Of a DNA stretch of 64,000 nt, positions 11,541-23,349 are shown in pieces. The stretch spans positions 2,542,001 through 2,606,000 of the forward strand of contig JADNRZ010000003.1 of NCBI GenBank assembly GCA_015501605.1, read 5' to 3'. Both the position numbers and the translations under genes were made by a program. Under the pieces are notes generated by a model. It did no database searches and was not told where the DNA came from. It worked only from the letters and a program-made list of their open reading frames with translations. Positions within the stretch are counted from its first letter, which is position 1. Each line of letters starts with the position of its first letter. Source of the DNA: Panaeolus papilionaceus. Taxonomy: Eukaryota; Basidiomycota; Agaricomycetes; Agaricales.

Positions 11541-11582
11541 GACAGGGTTTGCTGATGCTTGCAGATGGCTTACCATAGCTTA

Positions 11583-11622
11583 CATTGTTAATCCGTTCGA
11601 TCATCGAACGGATTATACAATG
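11583..11622. repeat. Inverted repeat, 19-20 bp arms
   Basis: CATTGTTAATCCGTTCGAT at 11583-11601 is mirrored by 11603-11622 with one extra T. It directly abuts the right-hand 20-bp inverted repeat of the proposed composite element, and lies about 125 bp upstream of the next gene's start codon. Confidence 0.9.
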
Positions 11623-11747
11623 TGAGCGTTCTTATAAAACATGGCGACACCCACGTATACCTTTTCTTCGCATTCGCTGGACGAACCAATACAACCAAGC
11701 CTGCTACACCAATTCACTTGACTGCTGAGCAGCGCCCTACAACTCTC

Positions 11748-12900
11748 ATGAAACTTTCTAGTTCCTTCTCTAACATATTGCCATGTGTGTTGCTAGCATT
11801 CAGTATCACTGGTGGGTGGGCATCCTGTCACTGAATGAAATAGGAATGACGCTCACCTTGAATACTCTTTCATCAGCTGTCATCGCCAATCCCCTTCCAC
11901 TCTCCATACTTAATGAGGACCGCTTATCAGGGGACTATGAGTCCATCCAAACATTAAAATTGACATTCAAAGGAGGTATGTGGCGTCTTTTATGTTGCAC
12001 ACTGGGATCCTGACTTACAAGCTACTTCCTACGTAGCCAATCGTCATTTAACCAACCTGGCAGATATTCTTCAACCTGTCCCTGGTGAAACCGCCAACTC
12101 TATCTCTTTTAAACAGCGTCGCGTACTCGTCCGACGAACCTTTGGAGTATTGGACGATTTAAAACTATCCTTCTTACGAAGGAAAGTTGACGAAATGTTG
12201 GCACGAACGGCCAAAATCAAAGTCGGCAAGGTTCGCGTCGACTACGCAGAGATGGATGCTGAGTCTCGAGAAGACAAAGTGTTAGCAGGCTACTCCAGAT
12301 ATCTGAAAGACGTAGAATTTACTGCATACTTCTATGACATGGCCATTCAGCGTTGTCGGGAGCATGCGCTGATTCATGAAGCAGCACACGCGATTGTGGG
12401 GGCGTTTGACTTTTTCAAGGAGGTAGTACCTGATCCCCATAATCCGGAGAACTTCCATTATGTGGGTTCCTTTGGACCTGAATCTGAAGAGCGTAATACA
12501 GAGTTACTGAATGGTTGTAAGTTTGTTGGAATTTTTCTGCCTCGTCTCTTTATTTTGGTACTCACTTCACATTACATATGAACATGAAGACCTCGAAGAA
12601 CTTATCGAGTTCGGGGATGGAATTACGCTATTCAATGCAGAATCATATGCGCAAGCGGCTATTCGAGCGACGCAAATCAAAGAGTTGGGGCACGACCATA
12701 TAGACATCCAGTTACCTTCGTTCGAGGACTGCGTCCCAGGGCCTCCAAGACCCCCTGGTGGTATCCACCCCACCATAAATGTGTGGAGATACCGGCCAGC
12801 CACAGGGACTGCACCGTCTCAGCGCGTTGCGCCTCCAAGAACGAGATTGCACACCAGCAAACGTAGACATCAGCACGCCCATCAGGGCACCGGACACTGA
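11748..12900 (+). CDS. Secreted HEXXH (HEAAH) metallopeptidase-like protein
   Basis: Four exons: 11748-11811, 11877-11975, 12022-12516 and 12590-12900, total 969 nt, in frame throughout, 322 residues. It begins with a clear signal peptide (MKLSSSFSNILPCVLLAFSI). The central motif ALIHEAAHAIVGAFDFF has the HEXXH zinc-binding form, and further on ITLFNAESYAQAA resembles the NADSY segment of deuterolysin (M35) and lysine-specific metallo-endopeptidases. The product would be an extracellular zinc endopeptidase or an inactive relative. The tail from about residue 230 is Pro- and Arg-rich with no domain. The third zinc ligand is not certain, and the usual M35 Gly-Thr-x-x-Asp after HEXXH is not obvious, so I call it peptidase-like. 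It starts only about 170 bp beyond the edge of the repeat island. Confidence 0.68.
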
Positions 12901-13226
12901 ATTGATTCGACATCTCAATAGAGCTCACAAATGTGTAGGGCACATTGCGAAGAGTCAACGAACTCTGCCATCAAACAATGGTGTCATCCGCATCAGGCTA
13001 TGCAACACGATTATGATGTTGATCAAACGGAATATGTAGTTGCATTAAATGTGAAATGGGTTCGGGCAGTGTTCATGCCATAGCTTGAAGACCCCTCCAC
13101 GCCGTTGTCTACGACAGTGTCGAGTGAAATAGAAATCAGCGAACCTTATTCTAATACCAATTGTAACAATCACAGATTTGAGGGTACTGTACGAACAAAT
13201 TATCTAAAGACAGCTACATATTTCGT
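12901..13226. other. Convergent intergenic gap
   Basis: About 325 bp between the stop codons of the metallopeptidase-like gene and the convergently transcribed Old Yellow Enzyme gene. It will hold both 3' UTRs; no other feature is visible. Confidence 0.5.
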
Positions 13227-14671
13227 TCACAAGTTTGCAAAGGGATAATCGGTGTATCCGATGCTGAACTCCCCAGAGTCAGTCTTCGTCTGCAAATGTT
13301 TGATGTCGGGGATGTTATCGAGGGGATAACCTGCCCGAACACGCTTCACGAGATCGGGGTGGGTGATGAAGTTGAAACCAATAGCGATCGCGTCCGCTTT
13401 ACCTTCACTGACGAGCTGTTCACCCTCTTCCGGAGTGACATCTGCATTGACGATTACCTTTGCATTCTTGACGTAGGGTTTGAAAGTTGCAAGCACATCG
13501 TGGTGAGTCGCGCGGGACTTCCCATCGACCATGAAGTCAGATTTGGGCGAATAGCGAACAAGGGTGAAGTATGCGATTCCGAGCTTGTCAGCCTCGGTGA
13601 TGAAGTACGAGTAGGTTTCGATTGTATCCTCGAGGGGCATTCCAACGTCGTTGTATCCTCCGGCTGGGCTGAGCTTGACGCCTACGTTGCGACCGAAGAC
13701 CGAAATGAGTTCCTTAAGTACCTCCAATCCGAATCGAGCCCTGTTCTCGACACTTCCTCCCCACTCATCGGTGCGCTGGTTGGAACTGTAGTCGAGGAAC
13801 TGAGTGACAATGTATCCATTGGCGCCGTGTACTAGATATGGGTATTTGAATAACTTCAGATATTACACATAAGTAATTACAGCGGACTCACATTCAACGC
13901 CATCGAATCCAGCCTTTTTCGCGTTGATTGCAGCGTGTTTGAACTCGGCGATGATAGTGCGAGGGTCGGGGACTGCAGTTGGCTGAAGTTACATATTAGA
14001 AGTCTGTAATATGATCGACAGATAATGTTCTGGTGTACTCACCGTGACATAGCCAGGTTGTCCGGGGATGTGGCGGAATTTTCCTCCGCGAGCACTGATA
14101 GCGGATGGGGCCCAAACAGGCTGCAAGGTATATGTTAACGAAGGCGCATACCGTGAAGCATAGGTGCCTTACCGTTCCGGCGAGGATTTGTTCAGGAGCC
14201 TCCGGATGGGATACGCGTCCAACTATTCATCGATTAGTATACGGGTTGAGAATGACCTATAGCGCCAGATCACCTACCGTGCCAGAGTTGAGAATAGATA
14301 TGTCCTCCGACTTCATGAACAGCATCGACGACTTTCTTCCAGCCCTCGACATGCTTATCGTCCCAAATGCCTGGAGCCAATGGCCATTCGGTTCTGTGAA
14401 AGGGAGTCTAATCAGTCACACAAGGCGCCTATTTGATCTAGAACACGAAAATAACGTACCCTTGGCGCGAGATCAGAGTTCCTTCGGTCACGATAAGACC
14501 TGCTTCAGCTTTTGCGCGTTGAACGTAGTACTCTTTGATGAGATCGGTGGGATAGGTATCGGTGGCACGATTACGAGTAAGTGCGGTCATCGTAATGCGA
14601 TTCCTGATGGTGGTATCACCGAGCTGGAGCGGCTCGAAGAGAGCCTTGATGTTGCTAGATGTAGTTGCCAT
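13227..14671 (-). CDS. NADH:flavin oxidoreductase, Old Yellow Enzyme family
   Basis: FMN-dependent ene-reductase that reduces activated C=C bonds of enals, enones and related oxylipins using NAD(P)H. It starts at ATG 14669-14671 (MATTSSNIKALFEPLQLGDT) and ends at TGA 13227, with at least five short introns. Family marks: the N-terminal LFEPLQLGDTTIRNRITM(T)ALTR block that binds FMN; HGANGYIVTQFLD and the nearby RTDEWGGSVENRARFGLE signature read at about 13725-13840; NVGVKLSPAGGYNDVG; and the C-terminal VTPEEGEQLVSEGKADAIAIGF, the phosphate-binding end of the TIM barrel. Length (about 370 residues) is normal for the family. It is probably cytosolic. The physiological substrate cannot be read from the sequence. 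Confidence 0.93.
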
Positions 14672-14737
14672 CGGTGAAAGTTGTTCAAGATAAAGTTCGA
14701 ATGTGGATGTTGGAAGATAGTAGGAGCATATTGGCCT

Positions 14738-14745
14738 CTTTTATA
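14738..14745 (-). promoter_or_regulatory. TATA box of the Old Yellow Enzyme gene
   Basis: TATAAAAG on the minus strand, 67 bp upstream of the start codon, a usual TATA-to-ATG distance in fungi. Confidence 0.6.
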
Positions 14746-15540
14746 TGTTTAGATGACAAGCACAATACCAATCTTGTAAGATGCCTTTCCAATCAGACCA
14801 TCATATTATGAGAGGCTTAGCCAAGTCGCTGCCGACTATTCAGTACTTGTTAATTTTGGACGTTCCAACTCACGTCATATGAATTAGAGGGGCCATTCTC
14901 GGGTGTTATGGTGATCTAACTGCCAATTAGAAAGGAGCCAGTGCTCCGCCATTTTGCATCATCCGGGACATTCTCATGCGTGCGTAATACGTACATGTTA
15001 TTTTGACAGGTCATGCGTCTTATCAGCAGTGACTAACTGATTTAGCACTGCGTGGACACACTCTTATGAAGAGCTGACTAAAATCAACTGAACAAGTTCA
15101 ATCGTTCTCGCACGTTGGAAGGGACCGACTCAAAATACGGTCAGCTTGATTGAGCGAACCTGGGCGAATACAAATTTTGCTTTGTAAAGAACAGTTATAG
15201 ATACAAGAATAAATCAATATTGCTATGCTTGAACAAAAAGATAGGAGTGCAATGCCAGATCCATGACCCGTCCTGCACAGGCGAAAATCCCAATGAAGAA
15301 GAAAAATTCAGGATAAGGGAGTGTAGGGGTAAGGTGCTTGTTGAACAATATGTAACATGATGTGGTTGAAACGGATACGTGCGCGAAAAGCTTCCATGTA
15401 AACAATCAGGAAATGACAGAATAATAAAGAAATACGAAAGATCTATGGGTGAAGAACATGTGAAATACAGGGGTATTAAAACAAGAAAAATTCCAGACAT
15501 CACTGGGGTGTCGTGCGTTTGAGTTCTAAGTAGCAAAATT
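14746..15540. other. Intergenic region, nothing recognised
   Basis: Upstream DNA of the OYE gene and downstream DNA of the RA-PH gene. No ORF with protein-like composition, no RNA gene and no repeat were found. Confidence 0.5.
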
Positions 15541-18500
15541 TTAAAGGTGCTTTCCGAGGAGCGAGCCAGGTTCAAAGACATCGTTGCGAGAAGTAGTATT
15601 CTGGTTGAGGACGGCTTGAAGGGGGGGCATGGGGATCAGGGGAGCATTTGCAGTGGGGGGAGATCGATGGCCAGCAGTGGACATTTTTCTTGCTCGCGTT
15701 GCAGAACGTGAGACGGAAGCACCATGCCCATTGGCGGACTTTGGATTGAATAAGACGTTGCGCTCCTGATGGAGAACGTAGGACTACGAGAGGATGTAAA
15801 TTATACAGCGTATTCGGACAGAACAATAGACCACTTACACGGGCGACGAGGATCTTCTCAAGCCAGATAAGACCATCCTTTTCTTGACATGAGAAAGAAT
15901 GCATGTAGTCGGAAGCATCCTCGAAGAAGGAAAGGTTATCAGTGGATTTGACGGCGAATGCAAAAGGCTTGGGTGCCCGATGATTGCGAGTGACCTGATA
16001 AGCATCGAAATTAGATAGGGAGCAGACAAGAACTTCGTCGCGGCCCTGTAGAAATTGATGTGTAGATTAGAACCTAGATCATGAGACAAAATCAAGCAAA
16101 CGACGAACATTATCTCGCTTTGATATCCAGAGACTGTGCTCCTTCAACATCATCCATCGCTTGCTCCACTTCCCTCGTTTTACCTCCCATTCCACGTAAC
16201 CCGAATGCGTAGGTGAGCTTGAAGGAATGGCCTGAAGATATTACGGAAATGAGAAATTCGCGTTAGGAATGACGAGAACTAGTGAACATACCTGTCGAGA
16301 AAGCGGGACCGCAAGTGGCGTCATGCGGACAAGGAAATAATTGACGGTTTTTTCCTTCAACCACGAAGCCTGAACCTCTGAGATGAGTTCGAAACTCCTC
16401 ACGGGCCGCTCTGAAGATCGAGAGAGATACTGATCAGCGTCCATCGTACAGATACGAAAGAAAAGTCACATACCCATCCCGAAATCCTGGGCAATCTCCC
16501 ATACCATCCAACCGCCGATGCCAGCCCAACCAGTCAGGGCACCCTCAGATTGCAACATGTCCACCACATCACCAGCCGTGGTGCCAGGACCAACGTGTAC
16601 CATATTAAATTGTTGCAGATTGAACACGAAAAATCTCATCAAGGTCCCAACACCAGGTGACCGTGCGGAAGGTTGCTGAGTGGTGGCACTCTGAGGTGGG
16701 AGCACTGACGTGTTCACATTGAGAGGTAGCTGCGCTGGTCTTCCATCGATGTCAGTAGACGGACGACGGGATAGTGAAACAGGCTGCTGAGGTTTGACGG
16801 GCTTCCTGATTTGTTGTTGTGGCTGCTCGTCAAAGCTAGTGCGTCCGGGGCTGCGCGAAGGAAGAGCAGGAATAGGAGGAACAATTTCAGCACAGACGTA
16901 TGTGCGCTCAGCTGTGCCTCGTGACTGAGAAAGCGAACGGCGAGGGACAGAGCCACCTTCCGTGCTCGTCCTGTTAGAAAGAGGAATAGGAGGGTAATCG
17001 CCTTGGGAAGGAACAGAAGGTCGAGCGGATTCAGCAGTACTGGGACGACGGAACGAGCGCATGGGGCGAAGAGTGGGAAGTGCTGCTGTCACAGCTGGAG
17101 GGGATAATGCGAGTGGCGATGCAGAGGCTTGTTGAGTGGGATGGCGGATGCTACGACTGCGAGAAGATAAACCGCCGACCGGTGATGAAGATAGGATACC
17201 CGCGTCGCCTAAGTCCCCAGATGTTCGCGAGATCGACTTGGACCTCGACTGCATCGTCTGGGCTAGATTACCTGAAATAGGGCTTGACCTATCGACCATC
17301 TGAACATGCTGAAGTTTGCGTACTAGGTCGTCGGCGTTGAAAGAGGAAGGTGCGGTAGAATCTGCTGCCTTGGAGGGCAAAGTCATGGTGCGTTGCCTTC
17401 TTCCAGGATGCTCACGAAGATGAGAAGGTTTGGCTGAACTGGCAGCCACGGAAGACGCAGCGAGGAGCGCAGCTTCTTGAGAGCTTGACAACCCGCCACC
17501 CATAGCATAAGCTCCCGATGTGCTAGCTACAGCAGGTTTAAGCGTGTCCTGTCGTAGACGGTAGTCGTCCTGAGCACCACTCTCCCTGCCAACCTCTCGT
17601 CTGTGCTTCCTTTTCTCCTTCTCCTCCTTTACCTGCCTCCGGATCGTGTTCTGTGCTTTCAACGCTCCAGGAATCCTCTGGGCAAGTGGTACGTCATCAT
17701 CGCTACTATCCGAGTCATAATCAGATGTTGAACGACTGCTGGAAGACGTAACTGGGAACGTTGTAGGAGCACCAGTAGATGCGTATCGCTGCATGCTGGA
17801 AGAACTGACTGATGACTTGGGGATTGCAGGAACAAGAGGAACGCGGCCTGACCCGCCGTAAACACGCGTTTCCTCGTCTTCTTCGCCGCTCGTCGCGTCT
17901 TTGTACTTCCTCGAGGTCGACCTTGACACGTAACCCATCTCCGCCAACTTCCTTCTCCTCCTCTCCTCCTCCTCTCTATCATCACCGCCATTACCACCCA
18001 TACCCCCGCCGCCGCCACTACCCGGATAGCCCGTAGATGCATATCCACGATAAGCTGTTCGACTGCTTGACGATGATTGATAATACCCCTGCGAACTACC
18101 CCCTCGCGAAGATGAGTTGTATCCTCCTGTCGCCCCTCCCCCATACGAATATCCTTCCATCCCATCACTCACATGCCCAGACGACGTTCCGCGATTCATG
18201 GGTTCCAGTTCACTGAAGTCAGGCGACGGGTGCAGATAATCTCCCTCTCTAAACGAAGCAGAAGATCGGGGCGATACGGATGCTGAACTATTTGCTGAAA
18301 AATACTGAGATTGCAAGCGAGGAGAAGTAACAGATGATGCAGATGGGGATGGCGACTGAGACTGATAACGGTGAGACGAATGACTGGTGAAAGAAGAAGC
18401 ACGGGATGGGTATGGTGCGAGTAGTAATGAGTCTTGAGATGATGGTTGAAGTTGGAGCTGGTTGATATTTGAATCCGATGCTCCGTCGACGGCTGTTTCT

Positions 18501-21500
18501 GGGTGGTGATCTTGGGATTCTGAAGCGATCAAGCCAAGAACCGGGATAAGCTGGGTATTATTATTATCTTCCAAGCAACGTGATTGGACGAGTTCGGAAC
18601 CAGACCGAGACTGGTATTCCTGACTCAAGTTGGGAGTGGTGATGTCGTGTGACTCTGCGGTGGTGGAAGCGGAAGGCAAAGTCGAGGGGTCAGGCGAGAT
18701 GGTGGTGGTTGTTGGGGAAACAGCAAGAAGGATGCCTTCATGAAGATGGTTTAATTTATTGGAATGCCCATCAAGCATGTTATGGCCAATGCCGTTGTTG
18801 TCGTCCCTGGCAGTGTCATCCCCAGCTCCACGGTGCGCGTTCATGCCAGTGCCAAACATTAATCTGTGTTCCAAGTTTAGAATGGCTTCGTCTTCCTCAA
18901 TTCCTTGTTGTGCCTGTAGCAACGCCAAGGCTTCATCGTCCCTTAACAACGATGTTGACGCTGGCCTGCTGCCAGCACTGCCGCCACCAGGATTAACCTC
19001 ATCGTTCTCCCGCTCATCCTCGACGACCTCTGAAAAAACCCTTTCGACATCTCCCTCCGTAGTGCCCGGCATGTCCGCCGTCCCTGCATCATATTCAATG
19101 ATCGCCCCCACCCCTTCAACAGCACTGGTAACCATCTCACCGCGGCTATACTTTCCCGCGGCCCATTCCGCAGACAATCCTATCCTCTCTTCTCCACAGA
19201 CATCGCGACCACCATCATTCACTACGACGTCACTCGCCAATAAAGCTTGATGTGCGTGTGGAAGCTGCAAGTCCACATAAAGGCCAGCGCTGCTTGCGTG
19301 TGTCCCGAACTCATCGGATGAACCCAGATTTTCCGAGTGTTGGGAAGACGAGTGGTGCTGAGATGAACTGCCAATGCTTGGAGTGAAGCTGCTGCTGCGT
19401 GTCCTTGAGAAAAACGAGTCGACACTAAGGCCAAGGTGATGTTCGTCTCCTAAGAGGTTGGGAGAGTGGCGTTTTTCCTTCTCATTTTCATAGGCACCGT
19501 GGTTGAACTGGTTTGCGGAAATAGCGGGTGACCTAATTGAGACGTCTGGACTGCATTGCAGCCCAGATAAGATGTTGAAGTTTTGGTGCTCGTCAACGAC
19601 GCCCTGGGTTTCGCGGCGTTCGGACTCGTCTGATAGTCTCTTCAACGCGCTAAAGTCGAGATCGAGATCTTCGTCGATGGACGACAGGGAGGTTGACGAG
19701 AGTGAGCGCGAACGGGACCAGTCTGAGGGAGGAGGGGAGAATAAGGGAGTAGAATCTGGGTAGGGATACGGATGAACGTCATGGTGGGACGAATAACTTT
19801 GGTAGCTGTCTGGTGGTGCGGGACTCCCAAGTAGAACCCCTTGTTGCGGGTTGTAGCCATAACCGTAGCCATAGCCATATCCATAGGTTGATACGGACTC
19901 GGTAGGGTAAGATGGAATTTCGGTTTGCATCGACTGAACATGAGCATCTAGATCGTTTGTGCTGAAAACATCCACAACAACTCCCTCTGGAGCATGCTCA
20001 GTGAGAGGAAGTTGCTGCACCTCCTCCTCCAACTGTTGTCTGGTCGCAAACATCGCAGGCTCTTCCATCCCCAAAAGGTCTCCCTCCTTCCGGTAGAACG
20101 CGCCAATAGCAATAACACTCTGCCTCCTTCCCCTCTCCTCCTCTTCCCACCGACTCTCAATCGTCGCCTCGTCTGTCTCTTCAACCTCGCTCTCATCCAC
20201 CCTCGTCCACGTCTCTTCATGACTACTGCGTTCCATCGACGCGCTACGCCCACCAAACCCAAACCCTTCTCCTTCAGCTGAAAGTGGCGAAACAGCCGCT
20301 TCAAACTCGCGCTCTAAAAGGCTTTTCGTCTCGTCTCCATTCTCATTTAGACCTTCGCCTCCATCTTCACCCTGAAACGAAGGATGGATGATAAAATCCA
20401 AAGAAAGAGGCGGAAGTTGGGGTGGACCTGAATATGTCGACGCGTGGATCGCGTTAGGGGTAATTGTGGATGTTGAAGACATAGAGGACGATGTTGATGT
20501 TGCTGATGTTGGTGCGGGTGATATGGTAGACACTGACGGTGATACCGCAGAAGGTGGAGGAACGACGGGGGACTCGTATACCATCGACATCTCCATTTCA
20601 CTCGCCATACTGCCCATGGCTAAAATCTGACTCGGTAGAAGGGGTTTCAGCGTGGGTCTGGGTGGCTGAAGATCCAAGCTGGTCGGAAGAGAGGTAGTGG
20701 TATGTGACGCGGTTTCATTTGAGATAGTGGAATGGGTGGCTGACCCAGTTGCAAGAGGCGACGGGAATAAACTGGTAGAGGATGCTGATAGTGACGATAT
20801 TGATGGTGGTGGCGCTAGCGGGTCGATAGCACTGTCTGGGGGCGTATCAACGTTGTCCCATGGTTCAAAGGGTAGACCAGCGCCGACTTTGCCTTTTCGT
20901 GGCTATTTTTAGAAGAAAAGATGGATGCAACGGTCAGCATGTGAATATGGGCAGGAGCAAAAAATAGAATGAAAGTTGAATATAGATTCAAATTTCAACA
21001 ATAGAGTGAATGAACGAGAAGAATAAGAACAGAGAGGCGGCGGGTGGACAGACGAAATGTTGGAAATAAGCTCAACCTCGTCAGAAGGATCGACAGCAGG
21101 CTCACAAGCAAGCCAAATCGACAACTTGACTTGATTGACAACTGCTCGCATCCACCAAAACGCCGGCGGGGTAATAACCCACACCCACGTCCCCACATCC
21201 CATTTTTTCCTTGCAGCTTGTGAAATGATTGTCGCATTCCATGAATAGAATGTGACCGAAAAGCCGATAAAAAACGGAATGGAAAAAAAAAAAGAAAAGA
21301 AAAGAAAACAGAGAAGAGAAGACCAAAGGGGAAAACGACATACCTTCCGATTCAACACGATGTTCATGTTCGCAAGTGTGTTCAGTGAGGGTAAGCTCGG
21401 GCGGGATGAGAACGCCGGACGCTGTGTTGCAGGTCGGGGATGACCGCGGCTCCCAAATGCTCTCGGTGAATGATGCTGACTGTGAGCAGAGTGAGGTGGA

Positions 21501-23349
21501 GGTGGAAGATGTGAAAATCCAGGCGTGATAGCAGGTGGCGAACTGGGTACGCTCAGAGACCCAGAACGTGCTTTTCCCTTGACATAAGCTGAAGTTGAAC
21601 CAGCACCAGATTTGAGAGGAGATGGTGGGATTGAAGGTGCGAGTGGCGGAAGCATATTTGCGGCTGACGATGATCCAGAAGCACCACTTGATGAGCGGAT
21701 GACGACTTCCGAGGGCGCGCCGGATAGATTAGCAAATGGGTCATCGTCGATGAGGTAGGAAGGTGGAGGGGACGCGCGAGGGCCTTTCACAGCTGATGAA
21801 ATGGGAGACATCTGGACAGGAGTAGTGGGAGGTGCGTCGGCGTCGGCGTCTAGAGATATGCCTGTGATACCAGATGAAAAGCTAGGAATAGCCTGAATAA
21901 TACTGCTGATGGACGGTTTTCGTCTTGACGGTGTTGATGGAGGTGAAACGGGTCTAACTTGAGCTGCATCGTGTACTATACCAGCAGAAGAAGGGCCAGA
22001 GACTGATGCCGCATTACCGGAAAACCCAGACCGAAGAGAAACATACGCGTCTAAGGCTTCTTCTCCGAGAACACGGGCTGCCTTTCCCGCAGCAGCAGAA
22101 TGCGCTCTAGCTCTTTGCTTGAACGAGTTCGCAGAAGTAGGAGGTGTAGGGCTGGGAGGAAGCGCCACTGAGGGTGAAGTTGGCGATAGCAAAGTCGGTG
22201 ATAACGATAAGGCACCGCCTTGCAGAAACGAAGGCACGAAGATCGCTTGAAGAGAGCGTCTTTTTTTGACCATTTCGCGATTATGAGATGGGCGAGTGGA
22301 AAATTGTGCGTTTACAGGCCAGGTTTGTAGAAAGTGCGGGTCTTTAGTGTATACAGGTTCTGATGCGACGCGTCGATGATTCCGCGTGAATAAATTATTG
22401 GTGTTGGATTGTTGATTACTTTCGAGATTAGGAAGTGTTGTGGGTAGGCTAGAGGCCTCTAAGATGGCTACAGGGCGAGATACAGTGGGGGATGAGGTTG
22501 TTAATACAGATGTGGTGGTAGTAAACGAAGAAAAACGTGGTTGGTTGAACCGGACCTCGGTGGGCAGCCGAATAATCTCTTTAGTCTTCCCTGCAAGGTG
22601 AACCTGAGGACACGAGGTGAGTCCGGCGAAAAACGAGCGAATGAAAAATTAAAAGGAGTGTGTAAAAAGTTTAGAAAGCAGATGAGAGATTTCAGACAAA
22701 GCAATGACTTGAGAGATGGCAAAGTCCGACAGGATCCTCTGCGGCGGCGCGGCCATAAGTATTATTATTTTTTCTGTCATTTCGGAAAAGGCACCGTCGT
22801 ATGTAAAAAAATCATGAAACACGTAAATTGGGTTTATCGCCATATGATGATGTTGTCATGATAAACCGCATGTTACCACACCAACCACGCTCAACGTCGT
22901 CATGCATGATAACTGTGGCTCCTCAGGACCTCATCCAAGCACACGAGAAAAAATCAATGAAATTGAAAAAGGAGTCTCACCAAGAAAGAGTCCGCCAAAT
23001 CTTTCACCTGAGCCGGTTCTTTTGCGATAGTTTGCCTAGGCGGATTTTGCACAAGCACTTGTAGAGTCCCACAGTAACCCTCCGGCTTGGACGGTGGCGG
23101 TAAATTTAAGTCGTCACTCAAACACTTGATAATCCTGCCAGTAGCAGCACACGCGCGTGTGGCGATGTGGAAATCTACAACTTCAGGTGAGTGACAACGA
23201 GGCCAGGTATAGGGATCTTGGTGGTGGTCGTAGGAGGAGAGGTCAAAGAGGACCCCGCCGCCTGAAGATTGCCGCGACAAATCAAGTAATTCTCCATAGC
23301 CGGAATGAATCTGAGAATCGAAGCGCATTGCTTCCATTATCATACCCAT
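15541..23349 (-). CDS. Large Ser-rich RA-PH domain adaptor protein
   Basis: Probable signalling scaffold of about 2,100 residues. ATG at 23347-23349; exon 1 to 22981; exon 2 22603-21344; exon 3 from 20902 to about 16475; further short exons to TAA at 15541. All these junctions keep phase. Exon 1 contains GRIIKCLSDDLNL; exons 2 and 3 are mostly Ser/Pro-rich low complexity, with a GYGYGYGYGY run near 19850. A Ras-association-like (ubiquitin-fold) domain follows (FFVFNLQQFNMVHVGPGTTA, GWAGIGGWMVWEIAQDFGM, RPVRSFELISEVQASW), then a PH domain across several exons (about 16230-15835), ending MHSFSCQEKDGLIWLEKIL. An RA directly followed by PH recalls the Grb7/MIG-10/RIAM/lamellipodin family of small-GTPase and phosphoinositide adaptors; that comparison is my inference. 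Introns of 377 and 441 nt interrupt the 5' part, long for this genome. Confidence 0.82.

Larger units (their letters stand above)
8654..11578. mobile_element. Candidate composite element bounded by 20-bp inverted repeats
   Basis: CTATGGTAAGCCATCTGCAA at 8654-8673 recurs as its exact reverse complement at 11559-11578. Between the two copies lie the 534-bp inverted repeat, a 50-bp hairpin, GTAGC-rich patches and a 36-bp palindrome, but no recognisable transposase or reverse transcriptase. It may be a non-autonomous element, or several foldback elements nested in one another. I could not identify a target-site duplication, so the boundaries are a proposal. Confidence 0.35.

Noticed and set aside
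17659..20630. Several ORFs of 60-170 codons antisense or frame-shifted to the RA-PH gene
   Set aside because: They are low-complexity shadows of the Ser/Pro-rich coding frame, which is open for over 1,400 codons.
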